Below are positions 35,317 through 44,271 of a DNA stretch of 64,000 bases, piece by piece. The stretch spans positions 372,001 to 436,000 of the forward strand of contig NZ_MWFK01000002.1 of the NCBI RefSeq assembly GCF_002078175.1. The letters run 5' to 3'. Positions within the stretch are counted from its first letter, which is position 1, and every line of letters begins with the position of its first letter. The notes under the pieces were generated by a model. It was given only the letters and a program-made list of their open reading frames with translations, searched no databases and was not told the origin of the DNA. A program made the translations under genes and the position numbers. The stretch comes from Streptomyces sp. M41(2017) (lineage in GTDB: Bacteria; Actinomycetota; Actinomycetes; Streptomycetales; Streptomycetaceae).

Positions 35317-35520
35317 TCAGCCGCGGACGATGTTCTCCGCCTGGGGGCCCTTCTGGCCCTGGGTGACATCGAACGTGACGTGCTCGCCCTCGTTCAACTC
35401 CCGGTATCCGTTGCCCGAGATGTTGGAGTAGTGGGCGAAGACGTCCGGTCCGCCGCCGTCCTGCTCGATGAAGCCGAAGCCCTTTTCGGAGTTGAACCAC
35501 TTCACGATGCCGCTGGCCAT
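35317..35520 (-). CDS. csp: CspA-family cold-shock protein
   Basis: A 67-residue protein with the cold-shock domain: ASGIVKWFNSEKGFGFIEQDG (RNP1 KGFGFI) and VFAHYSNI (RNP2), ending QAENIVRG. It binds single-stranded nucleic acid as an RNA chaperone and antiterminator. Length and sequence are standard for the family. Single-gene unit with a strong terminator at 35212. Which Streptomyces paralogue it is cannot be told here. Confidence 0.96.
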   Translation of the reverse strand: MASGIVKWFNSEKGFGFIEQDGGGPDVFAHYSNISGNGYRELNEGEHVTFDVTQGQKGPQAENIVRG

Positions 35521-35693
35521 ACTGCTGTCCTTCGCATAGCGCCGGGAAACTCCCGGCTGATCTGTCCGAGGTGCCCGTCCGTGACCGGCGGACACCCGGC
35601 AACTGTTCTACCCCACCCCTCGCGCGGATCCCTCACCCACCCACGCGACCGTGCTGTTGCCACCGAGGTCCCTCGGCGTGCGGCCTCGCCACC

Positions 35694-36083
35694 TCAGCCG
35701 GCGTACGGCCCCGCGGCACCCGGGTACACCTCGGCGCCCTTCGGGTCGGGGCCGTACTCGTTCGGCCCCCGGTTGCCCTCCAGGACCATGAAGACGAAGA
35801 GCACGAGCCCGCCGACCAACGGCACGAAGCTGATGAAGAACCAGCCGCCCGAGCGGCCGGTGTCGTGCAGCCGCCGGACGAGGACGCCCAGCGACGGCAG
35901 GACCACCGCAAGGATGTACGCGGCGTAGAGGACGTACAGAGCCGTCGACTTCGTGGCCGCGGCCAGGCCGACCAGGACCAACGCGATGATGCCGTTGAAG
36001 AGAGCGAACATCCAGTACTCCCTCCGTCTGGCCCGGCCCTGGAACGACGCGTACTTCTTGAGGACGTCTGTGTAGTAGTGCAT
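35694..36083 (-). CDS. DUF805 membrane protein
   Basis: A 129-residue protein with three to four TM helices and the DUF805 signatures YASFQGRARRREYWMFALFN and LVRRLHDTGRSGGWFF, then an acidic tail (EGNRGPNEYGPDPKG). Start ATG at 36083. DUF805 proteins are common small inner-membrane proteins without an agreed function. GGGGGGATCC lies before the start. No operon partner is evident. Confidence 0.92.
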   Translation of the reverse strand: MHYYTDVLKKYASFQGRARRREYWMFALFNGIIALVLVGLAAATKSTALYVLYAAYILAVVLPSLGVLVRRLHDTGRSGGWFFISFVPLVGGLVLFVFMVLEGNRGPNEYGPDPKGAEVYPGAAGPYAG

Positions 36084-36374
36084 GGATCCCCCCTGCTGGA
36101 TGGCCGAGCCACCCCGATGGCATGGCCATGTTCTTATGACCAGGGCGCGAAGGTAAACGGCGCGAGGTCCCCTGGTCAAGACCATTCCGGTGCCCCTGTC
36201 CCCGGCACGCCTTGACACCGTCACCGGCCGAAGTCGATCATCCTCGAGGGGCACACCGGCCTTCGTTCGACGAGAGCGTCGGCACCGCGACGACCGCACG
36301 ATCCCGATGACGTCGACGACGGCGGGACACCGCGTACGACCACCCGGCCAACGGCGAGAAGACGGGAACCAGGC

Positions 36375-37331
36375 ATGGCCGACACTCGACCCACCACAGC
36401 CATGAACTCCCCTGCCGGGTCCGCTGTCGACGAGGACACCGGCATGCGCCCCCGGGAGCTCGTCGGCGGACAGCGCACCTGCGTATGGATCGCCTCCGCC
36501 GACTCCTCCGTCCCCGAACTGGCCTACGAGACCTCGGAGCTGCTTCTGGAGGCCCCCAACTGGTCCCCGGACAGCGCCCATCTGCTGCTCAACGGGGACG
36601 GCAGGTTGTGGCGGCTGGACCTGGCGGAACAGTGCCCCGAACTCGTGGAGATCCCTCTCCCCGGCGTGCCGCCGATCAACAACGACCACGTGCTGTCGCC
36701 CGACGGCGGGCACGTCTTCCTGTCCGGGATGGACGGGCACCTCTACCGCGCCCCGTCGACCGGCGGCGCCGGATCCCGTCTCACCGACGACGACGGGCTG
36801 CTGCACTTCCTGCACGGGGTCAGCCCGGACGGCGACACGCTGGCCTACGTGGCGATACCGCGCGGCACGGCAGGAGTCGGCGGACGACTCGCGCTCATGC
36901 CCGCGCAGGGAGGCCCGGGCCGGTTCGTGGACACCGGCGCCGGTCATGTCGACGGCCCCGAATACTCCCCCGACGGCGAGTGGATCCACCTCAACACCGA
37001 GGCGTTCGCATCGGTGCCCGGGCATGCGCAGCTCGCCCGGCTTCCCGCTGCGGGCGGCAGGTTGGAGCGCCTGGTGGCGTCCGACACCGTCGACTGGTTC
37101 CCGCACCTGTCCCCGGACGGCCGCTTCGCCACGTACGTGGCCTTCCCGCCCGGCACGCTCGGCCACCCCGAGAACGTCCCCGTCGACGTGCACCTCGTCG
37201 CAACCGAGGCGTGGGAGACGCCTCTGCGCACCTTCCCGCTCTACGGGGGACAGGGAACGCTCAACGTCAACAGCTGGGCGCCCGACAGCCGGCGATTCGC
37301 CTTCGTCTCCTATCCCGTGACGGACCACTGA
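36375..37331 (+). CDS. TolB-like beta-propeller protein
   Basis: A 318-residue protein built of six TolB/PD40-type repeats: NWSPDSAHLLLNGDGRLWRL, VLSPDGGHVFLSGMDG, GVSPDGDTLAYVAI, EYSPDGEWIHLNTE, HLSPDGRFATYVAF and SWAPDSRRFAFVSY. No signal peptide is visible, so it is probably cytosolic, as for the WD40-like Pd20/TolB-like enzymes of Streptomyces. It may be a lyase or a ligand-binding propeller; unknown. ATGs at 36375 and 36402 are both possible starts. Confidence 0.82.
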   Translation: MADTRPTTAMNSPAGSAVDEDTGMRPRELVGGQRTCVWIASADSSVPELAYETSELLLEAPNWSPDSAHLLLNGDGRLWRLDLAEQCPELVEIPLPGVPPINNDHVLSPDGGHVFLSGMDGHLYRAPSTGGAGSRLTDDDGLLHFLHGVSPDGDTLAYVAIPRGTAGVGGRLALMPAQGGPGRFVDTGAGHVDGPEYSPDGEWIHLNTEAFASVPGHAQLARLPAAGGRLERLVASDTVDWFPHLSPDGRFATYVAFPPGTLGHPENVPVDVHLVATEAWETPLRTFPLYGGQGTLNVNSWAPDSRRFAFVSYPVTDH

Positions 37332-37448
37332 GCGACACGGTGCATGGCGCACCGCCCACCCCCTGTGTCGGTCGGTTCCTGCTCCCGTGCCGATCGCACG
37401 AGTGGCGCTCGGGGACGGCGGATCACGCCCACTGGCCTCGCTCCCGCT

Positions 37449-38066
37449 CTACAGGCGGGGTGCGGGCGGCAGCGGCGTCGGCGCTCCCGTCTCCGGTGCC
37501 GCGCGGAACGCCTCGATCACGTAGGCGGCGAACCGTCGGGAGGCCGCGTACCGGGCGGCGCGCGGCGTGTCCGGAAGCCCTCGGTGCGCCATGAGCATGA
37601 GGACCAGGTCGTCGACGACGAAGCCGGGGCGGAGCAGGCCGGTCTTCGGGGCGCGTCGGGACAGTTCGGCCACCGCGCGCAGCGTGCGCTCCCGGTCGGC
37701 GGCGAAGTCCATCGCTTCGGGGAAGGTCGCCATGAAGGCGTCGGCGAATCCCCTGCTGTGAGCGTGGAGTTCACAGATCCGCTCGATGAGGGTCCGGAAA
37801 CCACGCCAGGCGTCCGCGTCCGCGAGGGCGTCCCGCACGGCCGCGTGACAGGCTCGCCGCTGCTCCTCGAAGGCATCCACGATCAGCGCCTGTTTCGTCG
37901 GGAAGTGCCGGTACAACGTGGCGGGGCCCACGCCTGCCTGCCGGGCGACCTCGCGCAGCGGCGTGCCGAGGCCCTCCTCGCCGAACACCGCGCGAGCCGT
38001 GTCCAGGATGCGGGCCCTGTTGTCGCGGGCGTCGGAGCGCGTGGGGTGAGGCAAACGGTCGGTCAT
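37449..38066 (-). CDS. TetR-family repressor
   Basis: A 205-residue TetR protein with the N-terminal HTH DTARAVFGEEGLGTPLREVARQAGVGPATLYRHFPTKQALI (residues about 20-60). The C-terminal domain is of the common TetR_C_33-like helical type (VVDDLVLMLMAHRGL). Start ATG at 38064-38066. Divergent from a quinone-oxidoreductase-like gene with a perfect palindrome between, so it most likely represses that gene. The inducer is unknown. Confidence 0.92.
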   Translation of the reverse strand: MTDRLPHPTRSDARDNRARILDTARAVFGEEGLGTPLREVARQAGVGPATLYRHFPTKQALIVDAFEEQRRACHAAVRDALADADAWRGFRTLIERICELHAHSRGFADAFMATFPEAMDFAADRERTLRAVAELSRRAPKTGLLRPGFVVDDLVLMLMAHRGLPDTPRAARYAASRRFAAYVIEAFRAAPETGAPTPLPPAPRL

Positions 38067-38084
38067 GGTCTCTCACTTCAGCCA

Positions 38085-38104
38085 AACGGACGGGGGCGTC
38101 CGTT
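38085..38104. promoter_or_regulatory. TetR operator palindrome
   Basis: AACGGACG-GGGG-CGTCCGTT: perfect 8-bp arms, 4-bp centre, in the 90-bp gap between the divergent TetR and dehydrogenase genes. The size and placement suit a TetR dimer. Confidence 0.75.
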
Positions 38105-38156
38105 ACGGTCCGACGGCGGTCCGCGACCCGACCGTTCGCACAGGTGAGGAGCAGAG

Positions 38157-39119
38157 ATGAAAGCCGTCGTGATCAGTAGGTTCGGCGACCCTGACGATCT
38201 GGAGGTCGTGGACCTGCCCGTACCCGTCCCCGCGCCGGGCCAGGTGCGTGTCGCCACGGAGGCCATCGGGGTGGGCGGCGTGGACGCGGTGATCCGCCGC
38301 GGCGCGCTCTCCGCCTACGGCTTCCAGGCAGGCCATCTGCCGGGCAGCGTGGTGGCCGGAAGGGTCACCTCGCTGGGCGAGGGCGTGGACGCCTCCTGGA
38401 TGGGACGGCGCTTGTGGGCGTTCACCGGGCTGTCCGGCGGATACGCCGAGCAGGCCGTCGCCGCGGTCGAGGACGTCCTGCCGCTGCCGGACGACTCGTC
38501 CGGCGCCGATGCGGTGACGCTCGGCGGCTCCGGTGCGGTCGCCCACTTCGCCCTGGACCGCGCCCGCCTCGCGCCCGGTGAAACGGTGCTCGTTCGTGGG
38601 GCGGCGGGCAGCATCGGGATCACCGCCGTCCAGCTTGCCGCCACGGGGGGCGCGGGTGCGGTGGCCGTCACCACCTCATCGGCGGAACGCGGCGCGCGTT
38701 TGCGGGACTTGGGCGCGACCCACGTCCTCGACCGGTCCGGTGACGGCGGCCGCAACGCCCCGTCGGGTTTCGACGTGGTGATCGACGTGGTCGGCGGTAC
38801 CCACCTTCCCCTGTTCCTGGACAGGTTGAACTCCAACGGCCGGTACATCGCTGTCGGGGTGGTCGGCGGTCAGCCGCCGGCGGACTTCGGCGTGCGCTTG
38901 ATGGATGCCTTCCGCCGGTCGCTGTCGTTCTCCACGTTCAGCTCCGACACCGTGCCCACCTCCGCACGCCGGGCGGTGCGATCGTCCCAGTTCGCCGCTG
39001 CCGCACGCGGCGAGCTGCGCACGGTCGTGCACGACGTCCTGCCGCTGGACCAGGCAGAGCGGGCCCACCGGGACATGGACGCCGGCACGGTGTTCGGCAG
39101 GGTCGTCCTGACGCCCTGA
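38157..39119 (+). CDS. Quinone-oxidoreductase-like MDR enzyme
   Basis: A 320-residue medium-chain dehydrogenase/reductase of the NADPH:quinone reductase (zinc-free) type. GroES-like N-terminus (VRVATEAIGVGGVDAVIRRG), then a Rossmann motif (VLVRGAAGSIGITAVQLA). The Cys/His zinc ligands of alcohol dehydrogenases are absent. GGTGAGGAGCAG precedes the ATG. Likely repressed by the divergent TetR. It borders the AmCP cluster but its convergent orientation and own regulator suggest it is separate. Confidence 0.9.
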   Translation: MKAVVISRFGDPDDLEVVDLPVPVPAPGQVRVATEAIGVGGVDAVIRRGALSAYGFQAGHLPGSVVAGRVTSLGEGVDASWMGRRLWAFTGLSGGYAEQAVAAVEDVLPLPDDSSGADAVTLGGSGAVAHFALDRARLAPGETVLVRGAAGSIGITAVQLAATGGAGAVAVTTSSAERGARLRDLGATHVLDRSGDGGRNAPSGFDVVIDVVGGTHLPLFLDRLNSNGRYIAVGVVGGQPPADFGVRLMDAFRRSLSFSTFSSDTVPTSARRAVRSSQFAAAARGELRTVVHDVLPLDQAERAHRDMDAGTVFGRVVLTP

Positions 39120-39168
39120 TGCGCGGGAGAGGGGCCCTTTCAGGGTCACTCGCCCACGACGGTTCTCG

Positions 39169-40416
39169 TCAACCCGCTGTCGCGTAACGGCTCGTAGGAC
39201 GGGGAAGCCCCAAGTGGCCGCGCAGGGTGGTGGATTCGTACCGCCGGCGGAAGACCCCTCTGCGCTGCAGCTCCGGGACCAGGCCGCGGGTGATCGCCGT
39301 CAGGTCGTGGGGCAGGGTGGCCGGGCGGAGCCGGAAGCCGTCGAGGCCCGCCGAGCGCCAGTCGAGGAGCAGGTCGGCGAGTTCGGCGGGGGTGCCGGTG
39401 AAGATCTCGGCGTCGGAGGCGAGTTCGGTGCCGGCCGCCTCGTCGAGGCGGGCCTTGCGGCGGGCGGCGGCGCCGGGTTCGTCGTCGAGGAGGACGAGCA
39501 GGTCCGCGAAGGTCCGTAGCGGCCGTTCCGTCACGTCTCTGCCGGTGCGGGCCACCGCGTCGTCGACCTGGGCGAGGATCTTCGCGACACCGGCCCTGTC
39601 GTGCGGGGTGATGTGGACGACGTCGGAGCCGAGTGCCGCGAACTCGTACGGGGTGGAGGCGTGCGCGAGGCTGGCGACCAGTGGCTGTCCCTGGGGAGAG
39701 CGCGGGGTGATCGAGGGCCCCTTCACGCTGAAGTTCGTGCCCTGGAAGTCGATGTGGTGGACTTTGTCGCGGTCGATGAATCGGCCGGTCGGCGCGTCCC
39801 GTATCTCCGCGTCGTCCTCCCAGCTGTCCCAGAGCCGTCGCGCCGCCTCCACGACCTCGGCGGCCTCCGTGAACAGGTCGCGCAGCCGAGCCGCTATCCG
39901 TTCCGGGTCGGTCACGTCCTCGTCGGTGAGCTGGGGGGTGGTGCGACGGCCGAAATGGGCGGCGTCGGCGGCACGCGACGAGATCTGCGGGCGCCACCCG
40001 CCACGGCCCTTGGCGGCGTGGTCGAGGGTGGCGATGCCGATGGCCAGGTGGAACGGCTCGGTGTGGGTGACGTTCGTGGTCGGGACGAGGCCGATGTGGG
40101 TGGTGAGGGGGGCGAGGTGGGCGGCGAGCAGCACCGCGTCCATGCTGCCCCTGACCTGGTCGGTGCGGTCGTCGGGCCGGTGGAAGGCGGCGGACTGGAG
40201 TCCGAGGGCGTCCTCCAGGGTGACGAAGTCGAGCAGTCCGCGCTCGGCCTCCGCGACGAGATCGGCCCAGTACGCGGCGGTGAGGAGTTCGCCGGGCCGG
40301 GCGCCTTCCTCGCGCCATGCGGCCGGGTGCCAGCCGGCGCCGTCGAGCGCGACGGCCAGGTGCAGCGGGGCGCCGGGGGTGCCCGTCGGGTCGTCGGCGG
40401 GGGTCGTGCCCGTCAT
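39169..40416 (-). CDS. Luciferase-like (LLM) flavin monooxygenase
   Basis: A 415-residue bacterial-luciferase-like enzyme with the TIM-barrel signatures ERGLLDFVTLEDALGLQSA, HIGLVPTTNVTHTEPFHLA and SYATAG-type C-terminus. The loop KGRGGWRPQISSRAADAAHFGR resembles the NtaA/SnaA group. It uses FMNH2 or F420H2 and oxygen on C or N. It is the last gene of the AmCP operon; its start overlaps the end of the next LLM by 4 nt (ATGA). Substrate unknown; a tailoring oxidation in the pathway is inferred. Confidence 0.88.
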   Translation of the reverse strand: MTGTTPADDPTGTPGAPLHLAVALDGAGWHPAAWREEGARPGELLTAAYWADLVAEAERGLLDFVTLEDALGLQSAAFHRPDDRTDQVRGSMDAVLLAAHLAPLTTHIGLVPTTNVTHTEPFHLAIGIATLDHAAKGRGGWRPQISSRAADAAHFGRRTTPQLTDEDVTDPERIAARLRDLFTEAAEVVEAARRLWDSWEDDAEIRDAPTGRFIDRDKVHHIDFQGTNFSVKGPSITPRSPQGQPLVASLAHASTPYEFAALGSDVVHITPHDRAGVAKILAQVDDAVARTGRDVTERPLRTFADLLVLLDDEPGAAARRKARLDEAAGTELASDAEIFTGTPAELADLLLDWRSAGLDGFRLRPATLPHDLTAITRGLVPELQRRGVFRRRYESTTLRGHLGLPRPTSRYATAG

Positions 40417-41804
40417 TCGGAGGTCTCCTCGTCGTAGCTCGGGTGGGGTCCGCCCCAGCCGGCCGGGCGGGGTGCGCCGGACAGGCCCAGGTGGTCGCGG
40501 AGGGTGCTGCCGGTGTAGTCGTCGCGGTGGACGCCCTTCTCCTGGAGCAGCGGCACGACACGGTCCACGAAGTCGTCCAGACCGCCGGGGGTGAGGTGGG
40601 GGACGAGGACGAAGCCGTCGGCCCCCCCGGTCTGGACGTAGTGGTCGATGGCGTCGGCGACCGTGCGCGGGCTGCCGACGAAGGTCTGACGGCCGCCGAC
40701 CTCGATGACCAGCTCCCGGATCGACAGGTTCCGCTCCTCGGCGAGCTTGCGCCACTGCCGGGCCGTCTCAGCCCTGCCCTTGCGGAACACGGAGTGCCCC
40801 TTCAGGAGGTGGGCGTCGTCCTCGGGCTCGATGTCGGGGAGCGGTCCGTCGGGGTCGTACGCGGACAGGTCGCAGCCCCAGACGGCCTCCAGGTGAGCGA
40901 TCGCGGTCTGCGGGCTCACCAGTTCACGGCTGATCTCCTCGGCGTAGGCGGCCGCCTCCTCGTCGGTGTCGGCGACGACGGCGTTGGCGGTGGGGAGGAT
41001 CAGCAGGTCGTCGGGCCCACGGCCGTACGTGGCGAGGCGGCGCTTCACGTCCCGGTAGAAGTCCCGTGCCGCGTCGATCCTGCTGTGTTTGCTGAAGATG
41101 ACCTCGGCGTCGGACGCGGCGAACTCACGGCCCGCGTCGGACTCTCCGGACTGGATGATCACCGGGTGGCCCTGCGGCCCGGGCGGGGTCGTGAACCGGC
41201 CCGCTATGTCGAAGTGTCGGCCCCGATGGGCGAAGCGGCCGGCCCCGGCGGTGGCGAACTCCCCCGTGACGGTGTCGGCCCGGAGGTCGCCCTCGGCCCA
41301 GCTGTCCCACAACTGCCGTGCCGTTCCGAGGAATTCGGCGGCCCGGGTGTAGCGGTCGGGCTCCGGGAGGAAACCGCCCCGGCGGAAGTTCTCGCCGGTG
41401 AAGGCGTCATAGCTGGTCACCACGTTCCACGCGGCCCGCCCGCCGCTGAGCCGGTCCAGGGTGGCGAGCCTGCGTGCCACCTCGTACGGCTCGTTGAAGG
41501 TGGCGTTGACCGTGGCGGCGAGGCCGAGGTGCGTGGTGACGGCGGCCAAGGCGCTAAGCACGGTCAGGTTCTCCGGGCGTCCCGCGATGTCCAGGTCGTA
41601 GACGTGGCCCTTGTGCTCGCGCAGACGCAGGCCCTCGGCCAGGAAGAAGAAGTCGAACTTGCCGCGTTCGACGGTCTGCGCGAGCCGGATGAAGGAGTCG
41701 ATGGAGATCTGGCTCCCGGAGCGCGGGTCCGACCAGACGGTGACGTTGTGGATGCCGGGCAGCTGGGCTGCGAGGTGCACCTGTTTCCTGCGGGTGGCGG
41801 GCAC
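40413..41804 (-). CDS. NtaA/SnaA/DszA-type flavin monooxygenase
   Basis: A 463-residue LLM flavin enzyme of the nitrilotriacetate/pristinamycin-synthase/dibenzothiophene type. Signatures: KFDFFFLAEGLRLRE, LGLAATVNATFNEPYEVARRLATLDRLSGGRAAWNVVTSYD, and the FMN-binding region PVIIQSGESDAGREFAASDAEVIFSKHS. Such enzymes use a separate FMN reductase, which is not in the window. It lies between the FAH gene (111 bp) and the second LLM (4-nt overlap), so the two LLM enzymes probably act in sequence or as a pair. Confidence 0.92.
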   Translation of the reverse strand: MPATRRKQVHLAAQLPGIHNVTVWSDPRSGSQISIDSFIRLAQTVERGKFDFFFLAEGLRLREHKGHVYDLDIAGRPENLTVLSALAAVTTHLGLAATVNATFNEPYEVARRLATLDRLSGGRAAWNVVTSYDAFTGENFRRGGFLPEPDRYTRAAEFLGTARQLWDSWAEGDLRADTVTGEFATAGAGRFAHRGRHFDIAGRFTTPPGPQGHPVIIQSGESDAGREFAASDAEVIFSKHSRIDAARDFYRDVKRRLATYGRGPDDLLILPTANAVVADTDEEAAAYAEEISRELVSPQTAIAHLEAVWGCDLSAYDPDGPLPDIEPEDDAHLLKGHSVFRKGRAETARQWRKLAEERNLSIRELVIEVGGRQTFVGSPRTVADAIDHYVQTGGADGFVLVPHLTPGGLDDFVDRVVPLLQEKGVHRDDYTGSTLRDHLGLSGAPRPAGWGGPHPSYDEETSE

Positions 41805-41915
41805 GGCTCGGTCTCCTCCTGCGAGGTCGGACGGCGGGGCGGGGTGGTCGCTCTCAGAGCGTGCACGGGCCGGTCGGCGTCTGCACAGCTCGACCGGCCC
41901 CGCTTCACGAGGTTT

Positions 41916-42890
41916 TCATGCCGTGGTGACACGCTCCGGCGCCACTGCGGCGAGCGGCGCGGGAGCTGCGGCCGGGGTGGTGGACGGGGGCGGGGAGACG
42001 TACCGCACCTGGTTCTCGAAGGCCACGCCGTGGCTCTTCACGTCGATGCCGATGCGGTCGCCGTCGGCGATGCGGAACCCGTCGTGGAAGCTCGCCTCGT
42101 CCGCGCCCAGGAGGACGTAGTTGACGAGCCCGGGCCGTCGCACCGCCGGGAACGTGAACAGATGGTCGGCCATGTCCTGCACCCGGTAGTAGAGGGCGTC
42201 GTCGCCGCAGTCGAAGGAGCCCTCCCAGGCGGTCGCGCCGTCCCGGACGATGGTGACCCTCCCCGTCACCGTGCGCGGCGGCGGGCCGAGGAACAGCCAG
42301 GGGGTGAGCGCGGTGTCGCACAGCTTGCAGTACGGGTTGTAGCCCGGGTCCTGGCGGTGCAGGCCGATGTCGCACAGGTCGTTGCCGAAGGTGTATCCCG
42401 CGTAGTGCGGCGTGCCCTCGGCGTCGTTCACGTAGACCAGGGCGACCTCGGGTTCCTCGATGAGGGCGACGGGGTGCGCGGGCACGTTCAGGGCCTCGCC
42501 CGGCAGGCGCACCCAGTCGCCGAACCCCTTGAAGAACCACTTCGGCGGGGTGAACTCTCCGCCCTCAGGGGCTGTTTCGCCGCCCCACTTCTTCTTGTGG
42601 GTACCCATGAAGCCGCTCAGCAGGGCGTTGCCCGTGGCCGCCGGCAACAGCGGTGGCAGCAGCTGCACCTCCGGGTCCCCGGCGGTGACGGTCACGGTCT
42701 CGGCGCCCTCGGTGAGGGCGGTTCGCAGGGCGTCCTCCGAACCGTCCGTGGCGATGAACGCGGCGGCCGTCCCGCCGTCCCGCACGCGGTACAGGGTCTG
42801 CTGGGCACCGTCCTCGGGGCGGCCGAAGCCGACGTGGCGTGCGCCCTTGTACAACGCCTCGAAGAGAACGGGCAGGTGAGGGTGGGACAC
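41916..42890 (-). CDS. FAH-family enzyme
   Basis: A 324-residue protein of the fumarylacetoacetate-hydrolase superfamily. The metal-binding pattern is present: ExE in LIEEPEVALVYVND and Asp in YAGYTFGNDLCDIGLH, followed by CDTALTPWLFLGPP as in the GguC-like group. The family cleaves C-C bonds, decarboxylates or hydrates 2-oxo/2,4-dioxo acids using Mg/Mn. The last ~30 residues are Ala/Pro-rich and probably disordered. It is inside the AmCP operon, so a C-C bond or hydration step on the tailored intermediate is inferred. Confidence 0.85.
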   Translation of the reverse strand: MSHPHLPVLFEALYKGARHVGFGRPEDGAQQTLYRVRDGGTAAAFIATDGSEDALRTALTEGAETVTVTAGDPEVQLLPPLLPAATGNALLSGFMGTHKKKWGGETAPEGGEFTPPKWFFKGFGDWVRLPGEALNVPAHPVALIEEPEVALVYVNDAEGTPHYAGYTFGNDLCDIGLHRQDPGYNPYCKLCDTALTPWLFLGPPPRTVTGRVTIVRDGATAWEGSFDCGDDALYYRVQDMADHLFTFPAVRRPGLVNYVLLGADEASFHDGFRIADGDRIGIDVKSHGVAFENQVRYVSPPPSTTPAAAPAPLAAVAPERVTTA

Positions 42891-42927
42891 GGGTGACTCC
42901 TCTTGCGCGTGGGTGGGTTGAGACGGA

Positions 42928-44226
42928 TCAGGGGTGAGGGAGAAGCGCGGGTGCCCGCGCGCCCGTCAGACCGGCGAGCACCTCGCCGACCCGGTCGACC
43001 GACTCCCGTATCCAGGGCAGGTCGAGTGGTTCCCCGGCGGCCAGCGCGGCCGTGCGCCGTTCGTGGGTGTCGCCGTAGAAGCGGCTTGTCGCCGCTCGGA
43101 TCCGCAGGGGGCTGCCGGGCTCCCCGAAGGCGCTCGCGGGAAGGACTCCGACCCCGTGGCGCTCCGAGAGGAGGCCGGCCAGGGCGTCCCCGTCGCGCAC
43201 ACCGTGTGCCTGGGCGAGATGCTCCCGCAGGGGCTCGAAGTCCGGGTAGAGGTAGCAGGTCGCGGCGACGGGGGCCAACCGCGCGCCTGCGGCGGTGAAA
43301 CGGGCGGCGACCGCTCGTACGACCTTCTCGTGCAAGCGCCTGCTCGCCGTGATGCGGTCGACGACCTCGGGCGGCTCCCCGAATGCGTACGCAGCCGCCG
43401 TCTGCACCGGCGCGGGCGGGCTCGACCAGATCTGACTGGCGATCGCGACGAGCCGGGTGTGCAGGGCGCGCCCCACCTCGCTGTCGGGCAGCCGCGCCAC
43501 TCCCGTACGCCAGCCGCCGAGCGCCAGGTTCTTGGTCAGGCCGGTGGTGATCACCGTCCGCTCCGGCGCGAACAGGGCCGGGGAGACGGCCGGCGCGGAG
43601 GTGTCGTACACCAGATCGCGGTAGATCTCGTCGGAGACGACGACGAGGTCCAGTGCGCGTGCCGCCGCGGCGAGCCGTCGTACGGTGTCGGCGGAGGCGA
43701 CCGTGCCGGTCGGGTTGTCCGGCGTGGTCACGACCACGGCCCGCGGGTCCCGACCGGCGGCCCGGGCGTCGGCGACCGCCTCGCGCAGCCGGTCCGGGTC
43801 GGGCACCCCGCCCTGTCCCGGCATGATCGGGACGGGGAGGGGCCGCGCCCCCGCCAGCCGTGCCTGCGCCGCGTAGCTGACCCAGCTCGGGACCGGCACG
43901 ATCACGTCCCCGCCGATGGCGAGGAGCAGCGCGAACAGCAAGGACTTGCTGCCGGGTCCCGCGACGACGAGTCCCGGGTCGATGCCCAGGCCGCGCCGCT
44001 CCCAGTACCCCGCAACGGCAGTGCGCAGAGCGGGACTTCCGGCGACGGAACCGTACGCGTTCTCGGCCGCGGCGGCGGCGAGCCGGTCCCTGAGCGCGGG
44101 CAGGACGGGAAGCCCGATCTCCCCGCTGGCCATCGACAGGACCTGCTCCCCGGCCCTGCGGCGTCGGGCCAGGGCCTCGTCGGCGGCGAGGGTCGCCGAC
44201 AGGGGAACCGGTGCGGGGTGGGGCAT
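42928..44226 (-). CDS. PLP-dependent aminotransferase (class I/II)
   Basis: A 432-residue fold-type I aminotransferase. PLP features: the Gly-rich Ser/Gly phosphate loop (VVAGPGSKSLLFALL), VVVTTPDNPTG, VVSDEIYRDLVY and the Schiff-base Lys in TTGLTKNLALGGWR. In AmCP lysine biosynthesis, LysJ (class III) aminates the semialdehyde and LysN the keto acid; this is the only aminotransferase of the operon and could fill either step. Next to the FAH gene (37 bp). Substrate is inferred. Confidence 0.92.
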   Translation of the reverse strand: MPHPAPVPLSATLAADEALARRRRAGEQVLSMASGEIGLPVLPALRDRLAAAAAENAYGSVAGSPALRTAVAGYWERRGLGIDPGLVVAGPGSKSLLFALLLAIGGDVIVPVPSWVSYAAQARLAGARPLPVPIMPGQGGVPDPDRLREAVADARAAGRDPRAVVVTTPDNPTGTVASADTVRRLAAAARALDLVVVSDEIYRDLVYDTSAPAVSPALFAPERTVITTGLTKNLALGGWRTGVARLPDSEVGRALHTRLVAIASQIWSSPPAPVQTAAAYAFGEPPEVVDRITASRRLHEKVVRAVAARFTAAGARLAPVAATCYLYPDFEPLREHLAQAHGVRDGDALAGLLSERHGVGVLPASAFGEPGSPLRIRAATSRFYGDTHERRTAALAAGEPLDLPWIRESVDRVGEVLAGLTGARAPALLPHP

Positions 44227-44271
44227 GACAGCTCCAGCGATCGAGGTCGGACGACAAGGGTGAAGTGCCTG

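Noticed and set aside
40317..42896. An 859-residue plus-strand open frame across the LLM/FAH genes
   Set aside because: Antisense shadow; three well-identified enzymes on the minus strand explain the same bases.
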